DNA of 64,000 nucleotides, taken from positions 11,319 through 75,318 of the forward strand of contig JANOXJ010000074.1 in NCBI GenBank assembly GCA_031418455.1. Reading direction: 5' to 3'. Both the position numbers and the translations under genes were made by a program. Source of the stretch: JANNVZ01 sp031418455 (GTDB taxonomy: Bacteria; Bacteroidota; Bacteroidia; Flavobacteriales_D; Sanyastnellaceae). Below the pieces are notes generated by a model, which searched no databases, was not told where the DNA came from, and saw only the letters and a program-made list of their open reading frames with translations. Below, in pieces: positions 52,336 to 61,922 of the stretch (position 1 is the first letter of the stretch; every line of letters starts with the position of its first letter).

Positions 52336-53577
52336 TCAGGCGTTAGCTCTACTTTTATGAAAATCATTGAGAAAAACCCAAAATCTATGGGCAATTAAAT
52401 CTCTTGTAAAATTCTCCTTCACATATTCAAATCCATTTTGCCCCATGGCAGACAAGGCTTTTGGGTCATTATAAAAACTCAGCACTTTCTTAGCTAAATC
52501 TCCATCATTTTCAGGTTCAAAGCACAAGCCTGCCTCGCCCCGGTCTATAAAAAGCTCTTTGGCCTCACCTTCCACTCCCAGCAGCAAAGGTTTTTTCATG
52601 GCTAAATTTTCAAATATTTTAGAAGGAATAGCTCCTTTGAACAAGTCCAATTTTTTCAGAGGAATTACAGCCACATCAATGGCCGCTGTTATGGAAGGCA
52701 TTTCGCTTTTGCCCACTGCATCAAAAAAGAAAACATTCTTTACCCCTAATTTTTCTTTCAGTTCTATTAATTCCTGCTTAACAGGCCCGCTGCCTAATAG
52801 TATGAATTTAATGGCTTTCTCATTTTGCACCCGCGCAGCTGCATTAATAATTACTTCAAGACCCTGCGCATGACCAATAATGCCGGCATACAGCAGTAAG
52901 AAATCACTATTATCAAATCCATTTTTTTGTCGCCAATCTGATGATACATTTACAGAATCAAACAAACTCAAGTCTACACCATTGGGCAGCCAATACATCG
53001 TTTTGGAAGGAAAACGTTCTTGTATGTTGCGTACGATGCCCTGTGTTTGTCCTGTAACTATTGCAGATTTTCTGTATAAAAACTCTTCCAGTTTTGTGGC
53101 CCAATTAAGCATGGTTTTATTGGTTACCAGTCCTAGCTTTTCAGCACTCTCAGGCCACAAGTCTGAAACGTTGAATATGAGTTGGCTTCGCTTAATTACT
53201 TTAAGCATATAAGCTGTGATGCCTAAAAAAAGCGGTGGACTTTCGCAAAGTATATAGTCATGATTTTTCACTTTGAACAGCCCAATCCAAAAAGAAGTAA
53301 ATACGAATGAAAAATAATTGAGTAGTCTTTTTGCAATGCCTTTGCTGGTGGTAACATAAATCCACGACCTATGCACATCCAAACCCTGCATATTCTCGCG
53401 AGCATACATTTTGCCCTTATATGCTTCATGAATTTTCATTTGCGGATAATTGGGCATAGCTGTAAGCACTGTAATATCAGCCCCTTGCTTTTGCAAGCGC
53501 ACTGCTAATTCAAACAACCTGTTTTGAGGAGCTCCCACCTCAGGTGGAAAATATTGTGTAAGAATTAAAATTTTCAT
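52336..53577 (-). CDS. GT4 glycosyltransferase, WbuB-like, 413 aa
   Basis: Starts M-K-I-L-I-L-T-Q-Y-F-P-P-E-V-G-A-P, the usual opening of WbuB-like (2-acetamido-dideoxyhexose) transferases; a frame from 53682 would add 35 hydrophobic residues and is unlikely. The C-terminal half has L-L-Y-A-G-I-I-G-H-A-Q-G-L-E and S-K-I-F-E-N-L-A-M-K-K-P-L-L-L-G, with the usual nucleotide-sugar-binding region ending E-P-E-N. It is the last minus-strand gene of the polysaccharide locus, 107 bases from the FemAB-like gene. Confidence 0.85.
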   Translation of the reverse strand: MKILILTQYFPPEVGAPQNRLFELAVRLQKQGADITVLTAMPNYPQMKIHEAYKGKMYARENMQGLDVHRSWIYVTTSKGIAKRLLNYFSFVFTSFWIGLFKVKNHDYILCESPPLFLGITAYMLKVIKRSQLIFNVSDLWPESAEKLGLVTNKTMLNWATKLEEFLYRKSAIVTGQTQGIVRNIQERFPSKTMYWLPNGVDLSLFDSVNVSSDWRQKNGFDNSDFLLLYAGIIGHAQGLEVIINAAARVQNEKAIKFILLGSGPVKQELIELKEKLGVKNVFFFDAVGKSEMPSITAAIDVAVIPLKKLDLFKGAIPSKIFENLAMKKPLLLGVEGEAKELFIDRGEAGLCFEPENDGDLAKKVLSFYNDPKALSAMGQNGFEYVKENFTRDLIAHRFWVFLNDFHKSRANA

Positions 53578-53684
53578 TCTGTTTCCAATCCAAAAAAATG
53601 TTGCATTAAAATAAAAGAGCTTAAGTAAAAAATGAATACCTTGATGAATAAATATATCTAAACAAACTACCCACCAAATCACTT

Positions 53685-54644
53685 TTATTTTCCTTTACTC
53701 CTAATGCGCATAATAGCGCTAACAAGCGCATTAGACTTTTGAGCGCTAAAGTAAGGAGTCAATTTGGCACCAAAGCCTCTGAAATATTTTTCCACTTCGG
53801 GCAGCATGCTACCTTCAAAATCAAAAACACTTTTATCCAGCTCAGCAGCGCGCAACATGCAATTATACAGGCACATAATGCCCGCGCCATTATGCCTCAA
53901 TTTAGCATCATATCCGCCCAACAAATAATACACATGCTCACGGTCATAAACACAAAAAGCAGCAGCAATGGGTTGTTCTTGCATATATGCTACAAAAGCA
54001 TAACTGTTGTTGGCCGTTGCAAAATTGAAAAGTATGTTATCAATTAATTTTACGTTGGTAGATTTATTCTTTCTGTCAAAAGATTTAGTTACCAAATCTT
54101 TTACTGCAGCTAAGTCAGAAACCTGCGAGCAAGTGACGCCATCCTTCGTTGCCTTTTTAAGCGCATTGCGGTGGCCCACACTCATGCGCGCTTCCAACTC
54201 AGGGGGCGTGTGAGCTAACTGCATCTGATAAGTATAGGCCGGTGCCAATTTAAAATTTAACCACGCAAAGGGCTGCATATCCTGCACATCAGGCGGAAAT
54301 ACAACCTTCACATAAGCGCTGGACAAGCTATTGTAATAGTTTGCTACCGCTTCTATCACTTCTTTATTTTCACTTAAAATATTGCTTGGATTAGTAGCCT
54401 GAGTTATGGAAACAAATGCATTGTTAGGCGTAAGCGGTGGTGTTCGATAAAACTTCACAGGTCCTTTTTTAGTAACCCACTGATTAAATACTGCTACCAA
54501 TTTATGTTCCTGAAAAACACCCATTACTTGCAAATGATAGGTGTATACAGAAAGCCACTCAGGCGTATTGAAAACCCCACCCACTCTATTCACCAGATGT
54601 GTATAGGTAGTATCGTTTATATTTTCTATTTGCCTTATCTCCAT
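53685..54644 (-). CDS. FemAB/BioF2-like GNAT acyltransferase, 319 aa
   Basis: Double-GNAT-type protein resembling the FemAB/PEP-CTERM-associated and BioF2-like acetyltransferase families. In the second half are S-V-G-H-R-N-A-L-K-K-A (the K-x-R-x-x-x-K-K type motif), Y-A-F-V-A-Y-M-Q-E-Q-P-I-A-A-A-F, Y-Y-L-L-G-G-Y-D-A and F-D-F-E-G-S-M, typical late motifs of the group. Such proteins attach amino acids or acyl groups to cell-wall or polysaccharide precursors. Three bases separate it from the upstream GT gene. A role modifying the exported polysaccharide is inference. Confidence 0.78.
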   Translation of the reverse strand: MEIRQIENINDTTYTHLVNRVGGVFNTPEWLSVYTYHLQVMGVFQEHKLVAVFNQWVTKKGPVKFYRTPPLTPNNAFVSITQATNPSNILSENKEVIEAVANYYNSLSSAYVKVVFPPDVQDMQPFAWLNFKLAPAYTYQMQLAHTPPELEARMSVGHRNALKKATKDGVTCSQVSDLAAVKDLVTKSFDRKNKSTNVKLIDNILFNFATANNSYAFVAYMQEQPIAAAFCVYDREHVYYLLGGYDAKLRHNGAGIMCLYNCMLRAAELDKSVFDFEGSMLPEVEKYFRGFGAKLTPYFSAQKSNALVSAIMRIRSKGK

Positions 54645-54647
54645 TTG

Positions 54648-55748
54648 TTAGCCAGCCACTGACTTATATTCATCTATCATTTGCTGAACATTCTTTTCCC
54701 AATCATATTGCTCACACACAAATGCTCTGCCTGCATTGCCCATATGCGAGCGCAAATCTGCATTTTCTGCAAGTGTAAGTATTTGCTGTACCAAAACATC
54801 AAAATCATTTTCGTTGTATATCAAAGCAGTGCTATTGGCCACCACCACCTCTGCAGCGCCTCCGCTGTTGCATGCTACAACGGGCTTTGCGCAAGCCGCT
54901 GCTTCTAAAGTGCTCACACCAAAACTTTCGTTAAGTGCAGTATGCACAAAAATATCAAGTTGCCTATGCATTTCAGGCACATGTTCATACTGCACTTTAC
55001 CTACAAATTGATAAGTGCCTTCTTTGCAAAGGGTTCTTGCCAGTGTTTTAAGCTCCGCTTCCAACGAGCCACTGCCCGCAATTAATAATCGCAAATTCAA
55101 GTCAGGGTGCTTGGTCTGAGCTATTGAAAAAGCCTTAATTAACCAATCAATTCTATAAACAGCTTCCAAAGCTTTTATAGTACCTATGACAATTGTATTG
55201 ACGGAAAAAATGATTTCAGAACGACCAGGCACAAAAACAGAAGTATCAATTCCGAAAGGAATAATCTTAGCATCTAAACCGAATTGTGCTTTTACAGCAT
55301 TTTGGAGCATTGCGCTTGTAGCAAATATTTTATCCGCCCTGCGCAAATTGAATTTAATAATTTGTCTATTGATAACACCTGAAAGCGGAAACTGAGTTAT
55401 GTCAGAACCCCACACAGATATAAAAAACGGACTAAAGCCGCTAAGCGCACCAAGCAAACCGTAGCTGCTTGCATAATGTGCATGCACAATATGTGGTTTA
55501 AACTTTTTTATACTTTGTTTTAAATACGGAACAGATTTTAAATACCCAATTTTAGAAACCTCAACAGCAATCTCGTTCGCCTTGGTATTTTCGATATAAA
55601 GTGTGAGTCCTTCCACATCCTTGCACCACTCTGACCGATTAGGCGTAAGGCTAAACAAGCCTACTTGCACACCTTGCTTAATAAGCGACAAGGCCCACTT
55701 GATAGTGTGAGCAGAATTGATATCAGAAAGCAACATTATTCTAAGCAC
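54648..55748 (-). CDS. GT4 glycosyltransferase, 366 aa
   Basis: The GT-B enzyme opens L-R-I-M-L-L-S-D-I-N-S-A-H. The donor side has L-L-I-A-G-S-G-S-L-E-A-E-L and the E-x7-E region N-E-S-F-G-V-S-T-L-E-A-A-A, then G-G-A-A-E-V-V. The start is GTG (55746-55748); ATG 55736 four codons later would cut the first beta strand. It is followed closely by the FemAB-like gene. The donor sugar is unknown. Confidence 0.87.
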   Translation of the reverse strand: MLRIMLLSDINSAHTIKWALSLIKQGVQVGLFSLTPNRSEWCKDVEGLTLYIENTKANEIAVEVSKIGYLKSVPYLKQSIKKFKPHIVHAHYASSYGLLGALSGFSPFFISVWGSDITQFPLSGVINRQIIKFNLRRADKIFATSAMLQNAVKAQFGLDAKIIPFGIDTSVFVPGRSEIIFSVNTIVIGTIKALEAVYRIDWLIKAFSIAQTKHPDLNLRLLIAGSGSLEAELKTLARTLCKEGTYQFVGKVQYEHVPEMHRQLDIFVHTALNESFGVSTLEAAACAKPVVACNSGGAAEVVVANSTALIYNENDFDVLVQQILTLAENADLRSHMGNAGRAFVCEQYDWEKNVQQMIDEYKSVAG

Positions 55749-55884
55749 AGGCCAAAGCTAACAAAGTAAGATAGGTGCAAAAACGAAAAACTCATCGTTG
55801 GTCAAAAGCATGTTGTTAGTTAATATAATTTCTAATACATCATTTGTTTGACTTTAAGAGAGCAAGCTGGTCGTTTTTATACTA

Positions 55885-57099
55885 ATGTTGCCTACGTATT
55901 TAAACCCGCTTAACGCCATTACAAATACCCAAACTGCTCTGAAACCGAATTTAAAAATAGCCTACTTAACCGGAGAAAATCCGAAAGACCGAGGAGCATG
56001 GTCAGGCACTTTGTATTATCTATCGCAAGCATTGGAAAAACAAGGCTGCGAGCTTATATATGCTGGTCCTGCTAAACCTACTATGGCATATTTTATTGGT
56101 GCGTTGGCAAATAAACTGTCGCTTATTGTATTTGGAAAAAGAATAGACTACCGACATAGCAGGTGGTATGCCAAATCGTTTGCTCGCCTTTTTAAAAACA
56201 AAATTCAAGATATAAACTGCGATATTGTATTAGCGATGGGAGGCTCTGAATTCATAGCCTATCTGCACCACGACAAACCAATAATTTTAGTAGCCGACAG
56301 GACCATTGGCGGTGCCATAGGCTACCATGGCATACTTAGCAATCTTTGGAAATGGAGCGAAAAGCAAAGCATAGAAACTGATAGGTTAGCCATGCAAAAA
56401 ACGCTTTTGAATTTTTTTGCAAGCACTTGGGCCTGCGACAGCGCCAACTCAAATTATAAATTAGATGCTACAAAAAATAAAGTACTACCCTTTGGTGCTA
56501 ACATAAATGAATTGCCAGAAGAAGCAACACTGCTGGATAGACTAAAGAACACAGACACCATTAAACTATTGTTTGTAGGGCGCGAATGGGAAAACAAAGG
56601 AGGCCCCACTGCAGTAATGTGTCTGAAACAATTGCTGAGCAAGCATCTTAAAGCAGAATTGCACATAGTAGGATGTGCTGTGCCTGCTGAACTAAAAAAC
56701 GAACACATTGTAGAACACGGATTTTTAGATAAAAACAATCCAATTGATTTTGAAAAATTAAATCAACTTTATCTAAACAGTCACTTCTTTATTCTACCAA
56801 CTAAATTTGAAGCATACGGACTTGTATTTGCCGAAGCTGCAGCCTACGGATTGCCTGCACTGGGTCCTAACACTGGTGGTGTAAGCAGTGCTATGTGCAA
56901 CGGGGCAACAGGCAAACTTTTGCCGGCCAACTCTGGCGGAAAGGAATATGCTGAAGAAATAATGAAATGGTGGAATGACAACGAAGCCTATAAAATTCAA
57001 ATAGCACAATCCCGCAAACTGTACATAGAAAATTTGACCTGGGATGCATGGGCCGAAAAGTTCATTGCCCAATTAAGTCTATCACTTTCGAAGAAGTAA
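55885..57099 (+). CDS. GT4 glycosyltransferase on the opposite strand, 404 aa
   Basis: This is the only + strand gene in the 52-64 kb locus. It has a GT-B C-terminal half with L-L-F-V-G-R-E-W-E-N-K-G-G, F-E-A-Y-G-L-V-F-A-E-A-A-A-Y-G-L-P and G-P-N-T-G-G-V. The N-terminal half has G-A-W-S-G-T-L-Y-Y-L. The last 18 bases overlap the end of the convergent GT2-GT4 gene. Start ATG 55885; the first 25 residues are weakly conserved-looking, so a later start is possible. Inverted orientation suggests separate expression or an insertion into the locus. Confidence 0.85.
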   Translation: MLPTYLNPLNAITNTQTALKPNLKIAYLTGENPKDRGAWSGTLYYLSQALEKQGCELIYAGPAKPTMAYFIGALANKLSLIVFGKRIDYRHSRWYAKSFARLFKNKIQDINCDIVLAMGGSEFIAYLHHDKPIILVADRTIGGAIGYHGILSNLWKWSEKQSIETDRLAMQKTLLNFFASTWACDSANSNYKLDATKNKVLPFGANINELPEEATLLDRLKNTDTIKLLFVGREWENKGGPTAVMCLKQLLSKHLKAELHIVGCAVPAELKNEHIVEHGFLDKNNPIDFEKLNQLYLNSHFFILPTKFEAYGLVFAEAAAYGLPALGPNTGGVSSAMCNGATGKLLPANSGGKEYAEEIMKWWNDNEAYKIQIAQSRKLYIENLTWDAWAEKFIAQLSLSLSKK

Positions 57100-59040
57100 T
57101 TTTTTGTAGGCCGCTGCAAACTGGTCTTTACTAAAATTTGACTTTGCATAGTGGAATGCATTTTGTGAAGTGCGCTCAAACTTTTCTCTGTCTGTTATTA
57201 AAGCTTCGATAGCCACGCACATTTCATCTACTATTTGCGCTTCATCTTCCGCTGTACAGACAAATCCATTGGCCTCATTTACATGCATTGCAATATCTCC
57301 CACTGCGGTAGCCACAGGCACCACTCCATGTGCCATAGCTTCCATAATTACCATTGGGAAGCCCTCGCGCGAGGATGTTAATACTAAAATATGTGCACTG
57401 CTATAGAGCTTATCAAGATCCTCATCGTTCAGCTCGGCATTACACCTTATCAAAGATGCATTATTGCTTTGAGCTAAACCCGCTGCTTCAAACGCAACCG
57501 TAGCATGCTTTTCAGCTACCCTTTGCACTATCTGTTCAAATAAATGAAATCTCTTTTCAGGGCTTTCCCTTCCAACAAAAATTATTTTCATTCGCTCCCT
57601 TTTATGTGGCAATGATGCCGGAACAATAGTTGCATTGGGTATATACATTAGTCTTTCGCTCACCTCAGGGCCATACAAATTGCTTTTTAGAAACACTTCA
57701 AAATCGCGCTTCGCTGTTTGAGAAATGAATACACGATGATTCAGCCTAGGGGCATAAGGCAATAGCGCGAGGTGCGCCTTGTTGGCTCCTGGCTGAAATT
57801 TAAAAGCATGTATAAGGTCTGCACACATCACATGAGCATGCAGCAAAGGAAGCAATCTGAAATAAAAATCAGCATTACTACCAAAAGTAACCACGGTATT
57901 TTGTGCATTAATAAAATCGGCAATAAGTTGTTTGGCGCGCGCACCATACCAAACAGAATTGATACAATGAGGCACATTCAACACTACCGAATTTTCAGAT
58001 TGAAACCTGCGGATAAAATTTTCATTGCGCGAAAATCCTGTAAAAAAAACCAAAGATTTATTATCACCACAAGCTTGCACAACATCAGCATGTACTCGCT
58101 CTGCACCACCCATGTGCGTGTATGGAAAAAAGTATACGATATCCGCTTTTGCCGTCTTAAGTGTGGCAGACAACAAACTAAACTGCTGTGAGGCCATGAT
58201 AGGCGAAATGCTAATAAACCGCTTGCACCAGCGCAATGCATTGGGCACCACATCGCGCAAATAAGCCGCAGCACTCCTTGCAGATGAATACAACACTCTT
58301 ATAAAAAATGCATTGATACGCAGGTGAGAAAGTGCATACTTAATAAAAGTCCACTTCTGCTTTAACACGCGTAAATTGGTGTTCACCAGCAACTTTTTGT
58401 TGGCTGTAACACTCGCCTGATGCACTCTGTAAAGGAGCAAAGGCTCTTCCAATTTGGCTATGCCATAACCATGGCTTTTCATGCGCAACCACAAATCATA
58501 ATCTTCTGCCGCGTTTTTCTCTGACCTGTACATAAACTTTTGCAGCACCTCCTTCCTTATCATAACTGAAGGATGCACTATACAATTTGTTTTGGCAAGC
58601 AACGCAGTAATGTCCTCATCACTCACTGCAATCAAATCATTTTGCCACACGCCCAGTGCATCGCCATTGCCATCTATCATTTGTGCAGTAGTAGCCACCA
58701 TGGCCACATTAGGCCGCGATTTTAAAAACGCTACTTGCTTCTGCAATCTATCTTTTAGCGAAATATCATCAGCATCCATTCTAGCTACAAACTCTCCTTT
58801 GCAAAGCGCAATAGACTTGTTGAGTGCAGCGGTAACACCTTCATTTCTTTCGTTTTTTAAATAGACTATTCTATCGTCTTTAAATGACAAAATAATGTCT
58901 TCACTGGCATCAGTAGAGCAATCGTTGACAATGATAAATTCAAATTGAGTGAACGATTGTTGGAGCATACTCTGCATAGCCTCGTTCAAAAAACGAGCGG
59001 CATTGTACACTGGCATTATTATGCTTACCTCCACCTTCAC
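57082..59040 (-). CDS. Fused GT2-GT4 glycosyltransferase, 652 aa
   Basis: The N-terminal domain (about residues 1-230) is GT2: S-I-I-M-P-V-Y-N-A-A, F-I-I-V-N-D-C-S-T-D-A-S and the D-x-D region A-R-M-D-A-D-D-I-S. A helical linker with basic and hydrophobic residues (about 230-300) follows. The C-terminal domain is GT4: H-M-G-G-A-E-R-V, I-I-F-V-G-R-E-S-P-E-K-R-F and S-S-R-E-G-F-P-M-V-I-M-E-A-M-A-H-G. Two transferases in one chain can add two successive sugars. The start is GTG 59040, giving a GTGA overlap with the GT11 stop; TTG 59052 is a longer alternative. Confidence 0.86.
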   Translation of the reverse strand: MKVEVSIIMPVYNAARFLNEAMQSMLQQSFTQFEFIIVNDCSTDASEDIILSFKDDRIVYLKNERNEGVTAALNKSIALCKGEFVARMDADDISLKDRLQKQVAFLKSRPNVAMVATTAQMIDGNGDALGVWQNDLIAVSDEDITALLAKTNCIVHPSVMIRKEVLQKFMYRSEKNAAEDYDLWLRMKSHGYGIAKLEEPLLLYRVHQASVTANKKLLVNTNLRVLKQKWTFIKYALSHLRINAFFIRVLYSSARSAAAYLRDVVPNALRWCKRFISISPIMASQQFSLLSATLKTAKADIVYFFPYTHMGGAERVHADVVQACGDNKSLVFFTGFSRNENFIRRFQSENSVVLNVPHCINSVWYGARAKQLIADFINAQNTVVTFGSNADFYFRLLPLLHAHVMCADLIHAFKFQPGANKAHLALLPYAPRLNHRVFISQTAKRDFEVFLKSNLYGPEVSERLMYIPNATIVPASLPHKRERMKIIFVGRESPEKRFHLFEQIVQRVAEKHATVAFEAAGLAQSNNASLIRCNAELNDEDLDKLYSSAHILVLTSSREGFPMVIMEAMAHGVVPVATAVGDIAMHVNEANGFVCTAEDEAQIVDEMCVAIEALITDREKFERTSQNAFHYAKSNFSKDQFAAAYKKLLLRK

Positions 59041-59912
59041 ATTCGTATCCAATTAGAGGGTATTAAATTCTTGGTATTTATTTCACCATTTGCAAACCAA
59101 ATCTTTGGAGCTATCACAATTTGTGATTCATTTTTTGCTAACCACGCTCCCCACCAACTAAAACTGCTATTGGCAATAATGTGGTGCTTACATTGGCACA
59201 TCAATCGCATGTCTTCAAACGATGCAGCGCCTAGGTTGTGATTAACATAAACTGTATCTGAAGGTAATTTTAAATTTTGCTTTGCCCAATCCACATCATC
59301 AGAAAAAATATAAAATCTAGGTTCACTTACTTTATTAATAACTTCATGAATGGCCCTATCATAATATTCCACCGAACAAACAGGGTGCTGCCCCGCAGTA
59401 ATAGCCTTATTTAAATAATCGCCTCTGCGCACATGCAACGCTGCGGCATTTTCATTTTGTATTTGTGCGAGCAATGCAGCGTTACGCTCATTGGGTGCAT
59501 GTTTAAATTCAAATTCCTTTCGCAATTCAGATTCTACATCACCAAAATATTTTTCGCTTTGCCAATATCCTCTTAAGTAGGTTCCATCCGGCTGTTGCAG
59601 CATGTTGCCATCAAAATGAAAATGAGGTTCGTTATAGATTTTAAAAGGAGGAAAAAACTTAAACTTTATTTTTTCCATCCATGAAGGATTTTCTAAGGAT
59701 GCAAACAAAGCCTGTTGTGCCTCATTAGGTTGCATTGCAGAAGTTCTAAAAACAGAAAGCTCATACTCGCGTTTGGTATAGCCCCTTGCCGATTTATTGA
59801 GAAAAGTAGTATCTACTATCAACTGAGTGCCATTGGCGCGTGCCAAAGCAAATGCAGCAGCGTACTGAAACATCTGATTGCCAAGACCACCTTTGAGTTG
59901 AACTATAATCAT
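59037..59912 (-). CDS. Alpha-1,2-fucosyltransferase-like GT11 protein, 291 aa
   Basis: GT11 family. The opening Q-L-K-G-G-L-G-N-Q-M-F-Q-Y-A-A is the strongly conserved motif; A-L-H-V-R-R-G-D-Y-L binds GDP-fucose and N-S-S-F-S-W-W-G-A-W-L-A is the late motif. It transfers L-fucose (or, in some members, a related deoxysugar) from GDP-fucose to galactose. It sits between GT4 and GT2-GT4 genes, in an almost gapless series (2 bases upstream gap, stop/start overlap downstream). Fucose is therefore a probable component of the exported glycan. No gmd/fcl genes are in the window. Confidence 0.9.
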   Translation of the reverse strand: MIIVQLKGGLGNQMFQYAAAFALARANGTQLIVDTTFLNKSARGYTKREYELSVFRTSAMQPNEAQQALFASLENPSWMEKIKFKFFPPFKIYNEPHFHFDGNMLQQPDGTYLRGYWQSEKYFGDVESELRKEFEFKHAPNERNAALLAQIQNENAAALHVRRGDYLNKAITAGQHPVCSVEYYDRAIHEVINKVSEPRFYIFSDDVDWAKQNLKLPSDTVYVNHNLGAASFEDMRLMCQCKHHIIANSSFSWWGAWLAKNESQIVIAPKIWFANGEINTKNLIPSNWIRM

Positions 59913-59914
59913 AC

Positions 59915-61084
59915 TTACTTTAATAAAGAGGCATAAAGGTCCTCATATTTTTTTGCAATTATCTCCCATGTAAATTTATGCTGCCATGCCGCCTTTGCAC
60001 TTGTAGCCATTTGTTTGCGCCTAGCCTCGTCTGAAAGCAAATTCGATACATCCTCAGCCGCATTTGTCACATCCACATGGCTGTATCCAGCATCATTAAT
60101 CATGGTAGGTAATATGATTCCGCCTTGTGTCCACTCGGCTATTTCCACCGCATTGCCCACATTGGCAGAGGCAAACGGCAAACCCGCAGCAGCTGCTTCA
60201 AACAGCACAATAGGGGAACATTCTATATTAGATGGAAACAAAAACAAGTCGGCACTTTTATAAGCAGCTACAGTTTGCTCTCTGGAAAGATGGTGCATTA
60301 AAATTTTCTTATTTCCAAACAAACGATTCCACAAAGCGCGCAAAAACAATTGAGGCTTTCGCCATACCAGCAGTTTAAAATTCTCTAAATTATTTCCTAT
60401 AAGGAGCAGCGTAATGTTGGTCTGAGGCAATCGCAATACGATATCTATAGCTTCCTTATGCCCTTTAACACCAGTGAAAGAACCAATATGCAGCAAGAGT
60501 ATATCGCTTTGTGGTATGCCTAATTCTTTGCGAATATCCAGTGTTGCATCAGGCAAAAATTCTGAAGCCGATGCACCATTTGGAATTAAGGTCCAATTGG
60601 TTACTCCACATTCCTTTGCAAAGTTTACATCTCTATAATCATTGCTCAGAAAAACGTGCATATCAAACTCGTGCACCCAATCTCGCATGCGATTAAAATA
60701 CATCTCATATTCCGGCAAGTAGAGTGCAGAATATCCTGTAGGCACTATTATTTTTTTGGCTTTTATTTTTTTCAGTATTGGCAAAGCCGCATCTGTTGCC
60801 CATTGCTGAGCTGCAAAAAAAGTAATAACATCAAAATCTGATTGTATTAAAAAATCTTCATAGGCAGCCAGGTTTCCTTTAAGACCCATTGCCCAATTAC
60901 CACTCACATCAAATTCTGCTATTTGCACACCGTCATTCACAAGCGATGTGCGGTCCTTGTGCTTAGATGTAGCCACCGCAACCGAATGACCCTGCTGAAC
61001 CAAAAATTTAGAAATGCGCTGCACCACCTCCTGCATGCCACCAATGGAGGGATAATATGACTCAACGCAATGAAGAATTTTCAC
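59915..61084 (-). CDS. GT4 glycosyltransferase, 389 aa
   Basis: GTG start (61082-61084) giving M-K-I-L-H-C-V-E-S-Y-Y-P-S-I-G-G-M-Q-E-V. The donor side has L-H-I-G-S-F-T-G-V-K-G-H-K-E-A, then the E-x7-E region F-P-S-N-I-E-C-S-P-I-V-L-F-E-A. The glycine-rich S-I-G-G-M-Q-E-V near the N-terminus marks the acceptor-side loop. It is two bases upstream of the GT11 gene and 103 bases after the methyltransferase gene. Confidence 0.87.
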   Translation of the reverse strand: MKILHCVESYYPSIGGMQEVVQRISKFLVQQGHSVAVATSKHKDRTSLVNDGVQIAEFDVSGNWAMGLKGNLAAYEDFLIQSDFDVITFFAAQQWATDAALPILKKIKAKKIIVPTGYSALYLPEYEMYFNRMRDWVHEFDMHVFLSNDYRDVNFAKECGVTNWTLIPNGASASEFLPDATLDIRKELGIPQSDILLLHIGSFTGVKGHKEAIDIVLRLPQTNITLLLIGNNLENFKLLVWRKPQLFLRALWNRLFGNKKILMHHLSREQTVAAYKSADLFLFPSNIECSPIVLFEAAAAGLPFASANVGNAVEIAEWTQGGIILPTMINDAGYSHVDVTNAAEDVSNLLSDEARRKQMATSAKAAWQHKFTWEIIAKKYEDLYASLLK

Positions 61085-61187
61085 AATGAAATATTTATGG
61101 ATTCAATTATTAAAAAAATTCAGTTAGTTCAAGCAAACATATTTTTTCAAAAAAAAAGACACATACAACTCCGGCAAGAAATAAACT

Positions 61188-61922
61188 TTATTTCTTAACA
61201 GCAATAATACCTGCATAGGGCGAAAGCGCCTTGCTGCCTTGACCTGCAGAGCGAAGCAATGGATACACAGTTCGCAGTGCCTTTGCCAAAATTCTTTTGG
61301 CCATGCCACTATTTTTACTATCTGTCCAAAATTCAAATTTGCCAAAATATTCGCTCACCTTCACTTCAAAACCCAAACCTTCCAAAATGCTTTTCCACTC
61401 ATCAGGCTGCATGGCATCTATATAGTGTCTTTCAAAATTTTCTGCATCCAAAGACTTATGCAAAAACTGCTGCATCCATCCTCTAAAATTTGGCGTTTCA
61501 ATTACAAGTGTGCCACCAGATTTTACCATGGCTGATTGTTTTTGAATAAGCTCTCGCCAATTGGTAAAATGCTCGATAAATCCAAAAGAACACACCAAAT
61601 CGTATTGTTGAGCCACTTCCATTTTCAAAAAATCAGCATGATCAAAAGTTCCTGTATTAAATCCCTTGGAAGCAAGCCACCCTTTCATTTCGGCCACTCT
61701 TGGCGTAAGGTCTACACCATTCAGCGTATAGCCTAACTCACCTAACACAGTTATATATCTTCCTGGAAAACACCCAATCTCAATGCAGGATTTGTCATGC
61801 ACCTGCACTACATTATTTAAGAGCCATAAGCGCAAAGTATCGTCCGCAGGCACTGCTGCAAAAGCCAAATGGCTATATGCATTGTCCCAATAGGATTGGT
61901 CTACTACGGCAGTATTCTTCAT
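61188..61922 (-). CDS. Class I SAM-dependent methyltransferase, 244 aa
   Basis: SAM-binding motif I is S-C-I-E-I-G-C-F-P-G-R-Y, followed by Y-T-L-N-G-V-D-L-T-P (acidic end of strand 2), D-L-V-C-S-F-G-F-I-E-H-F and G-G-T-L-V-I-E-T-P-N, as in Methyltransf_11/23 proteins that act on sugars or lipids. I start at ATG 61922, which overlaps the wzt stop as ATGA; an earlier start at 61940 adds six residues. Tight coupling to wzt suggests the methyl group is placed on the exported glycan. Confidence 0.86.
   Translation of the reverse strand: MKNTAVVDQSYWDNAYSHLAFAAVPADDTLRLWLLNNVVQVHDKSCIEIGCFPGRYITVLGELGYTLNGVDLTPRVAEMKGWLASKGFNTGTFDHADFLKMEVAQQYDLVCSFGFIEHFTNWRELIQKQSAMVKSGGTLVIETPNFRGWMQQFLHKSLDAENFERHYIDAMQPDEWKSILEGLGFEVKVSEYFGKFEFWTDSKNSGMAKRILAKALRTVYPLLRSAGQGSKALSPYAGIIAVKK

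Noticed and set aside
53578..53682. A 35-residue hydrophobic extension of the WbuB-like transferase
   Set aside because: The family opens with M-K-I-L-I-L-T-Q-Y-F-P-P; the extension would put an odd membrane segment before the first Rossmann strand.
57772..58191. A 139-codon + strand frame opposite the GT2-GT4 gene
   Set aside because: It is antisense to a confident gene with intact motifs and shows no family similarity.
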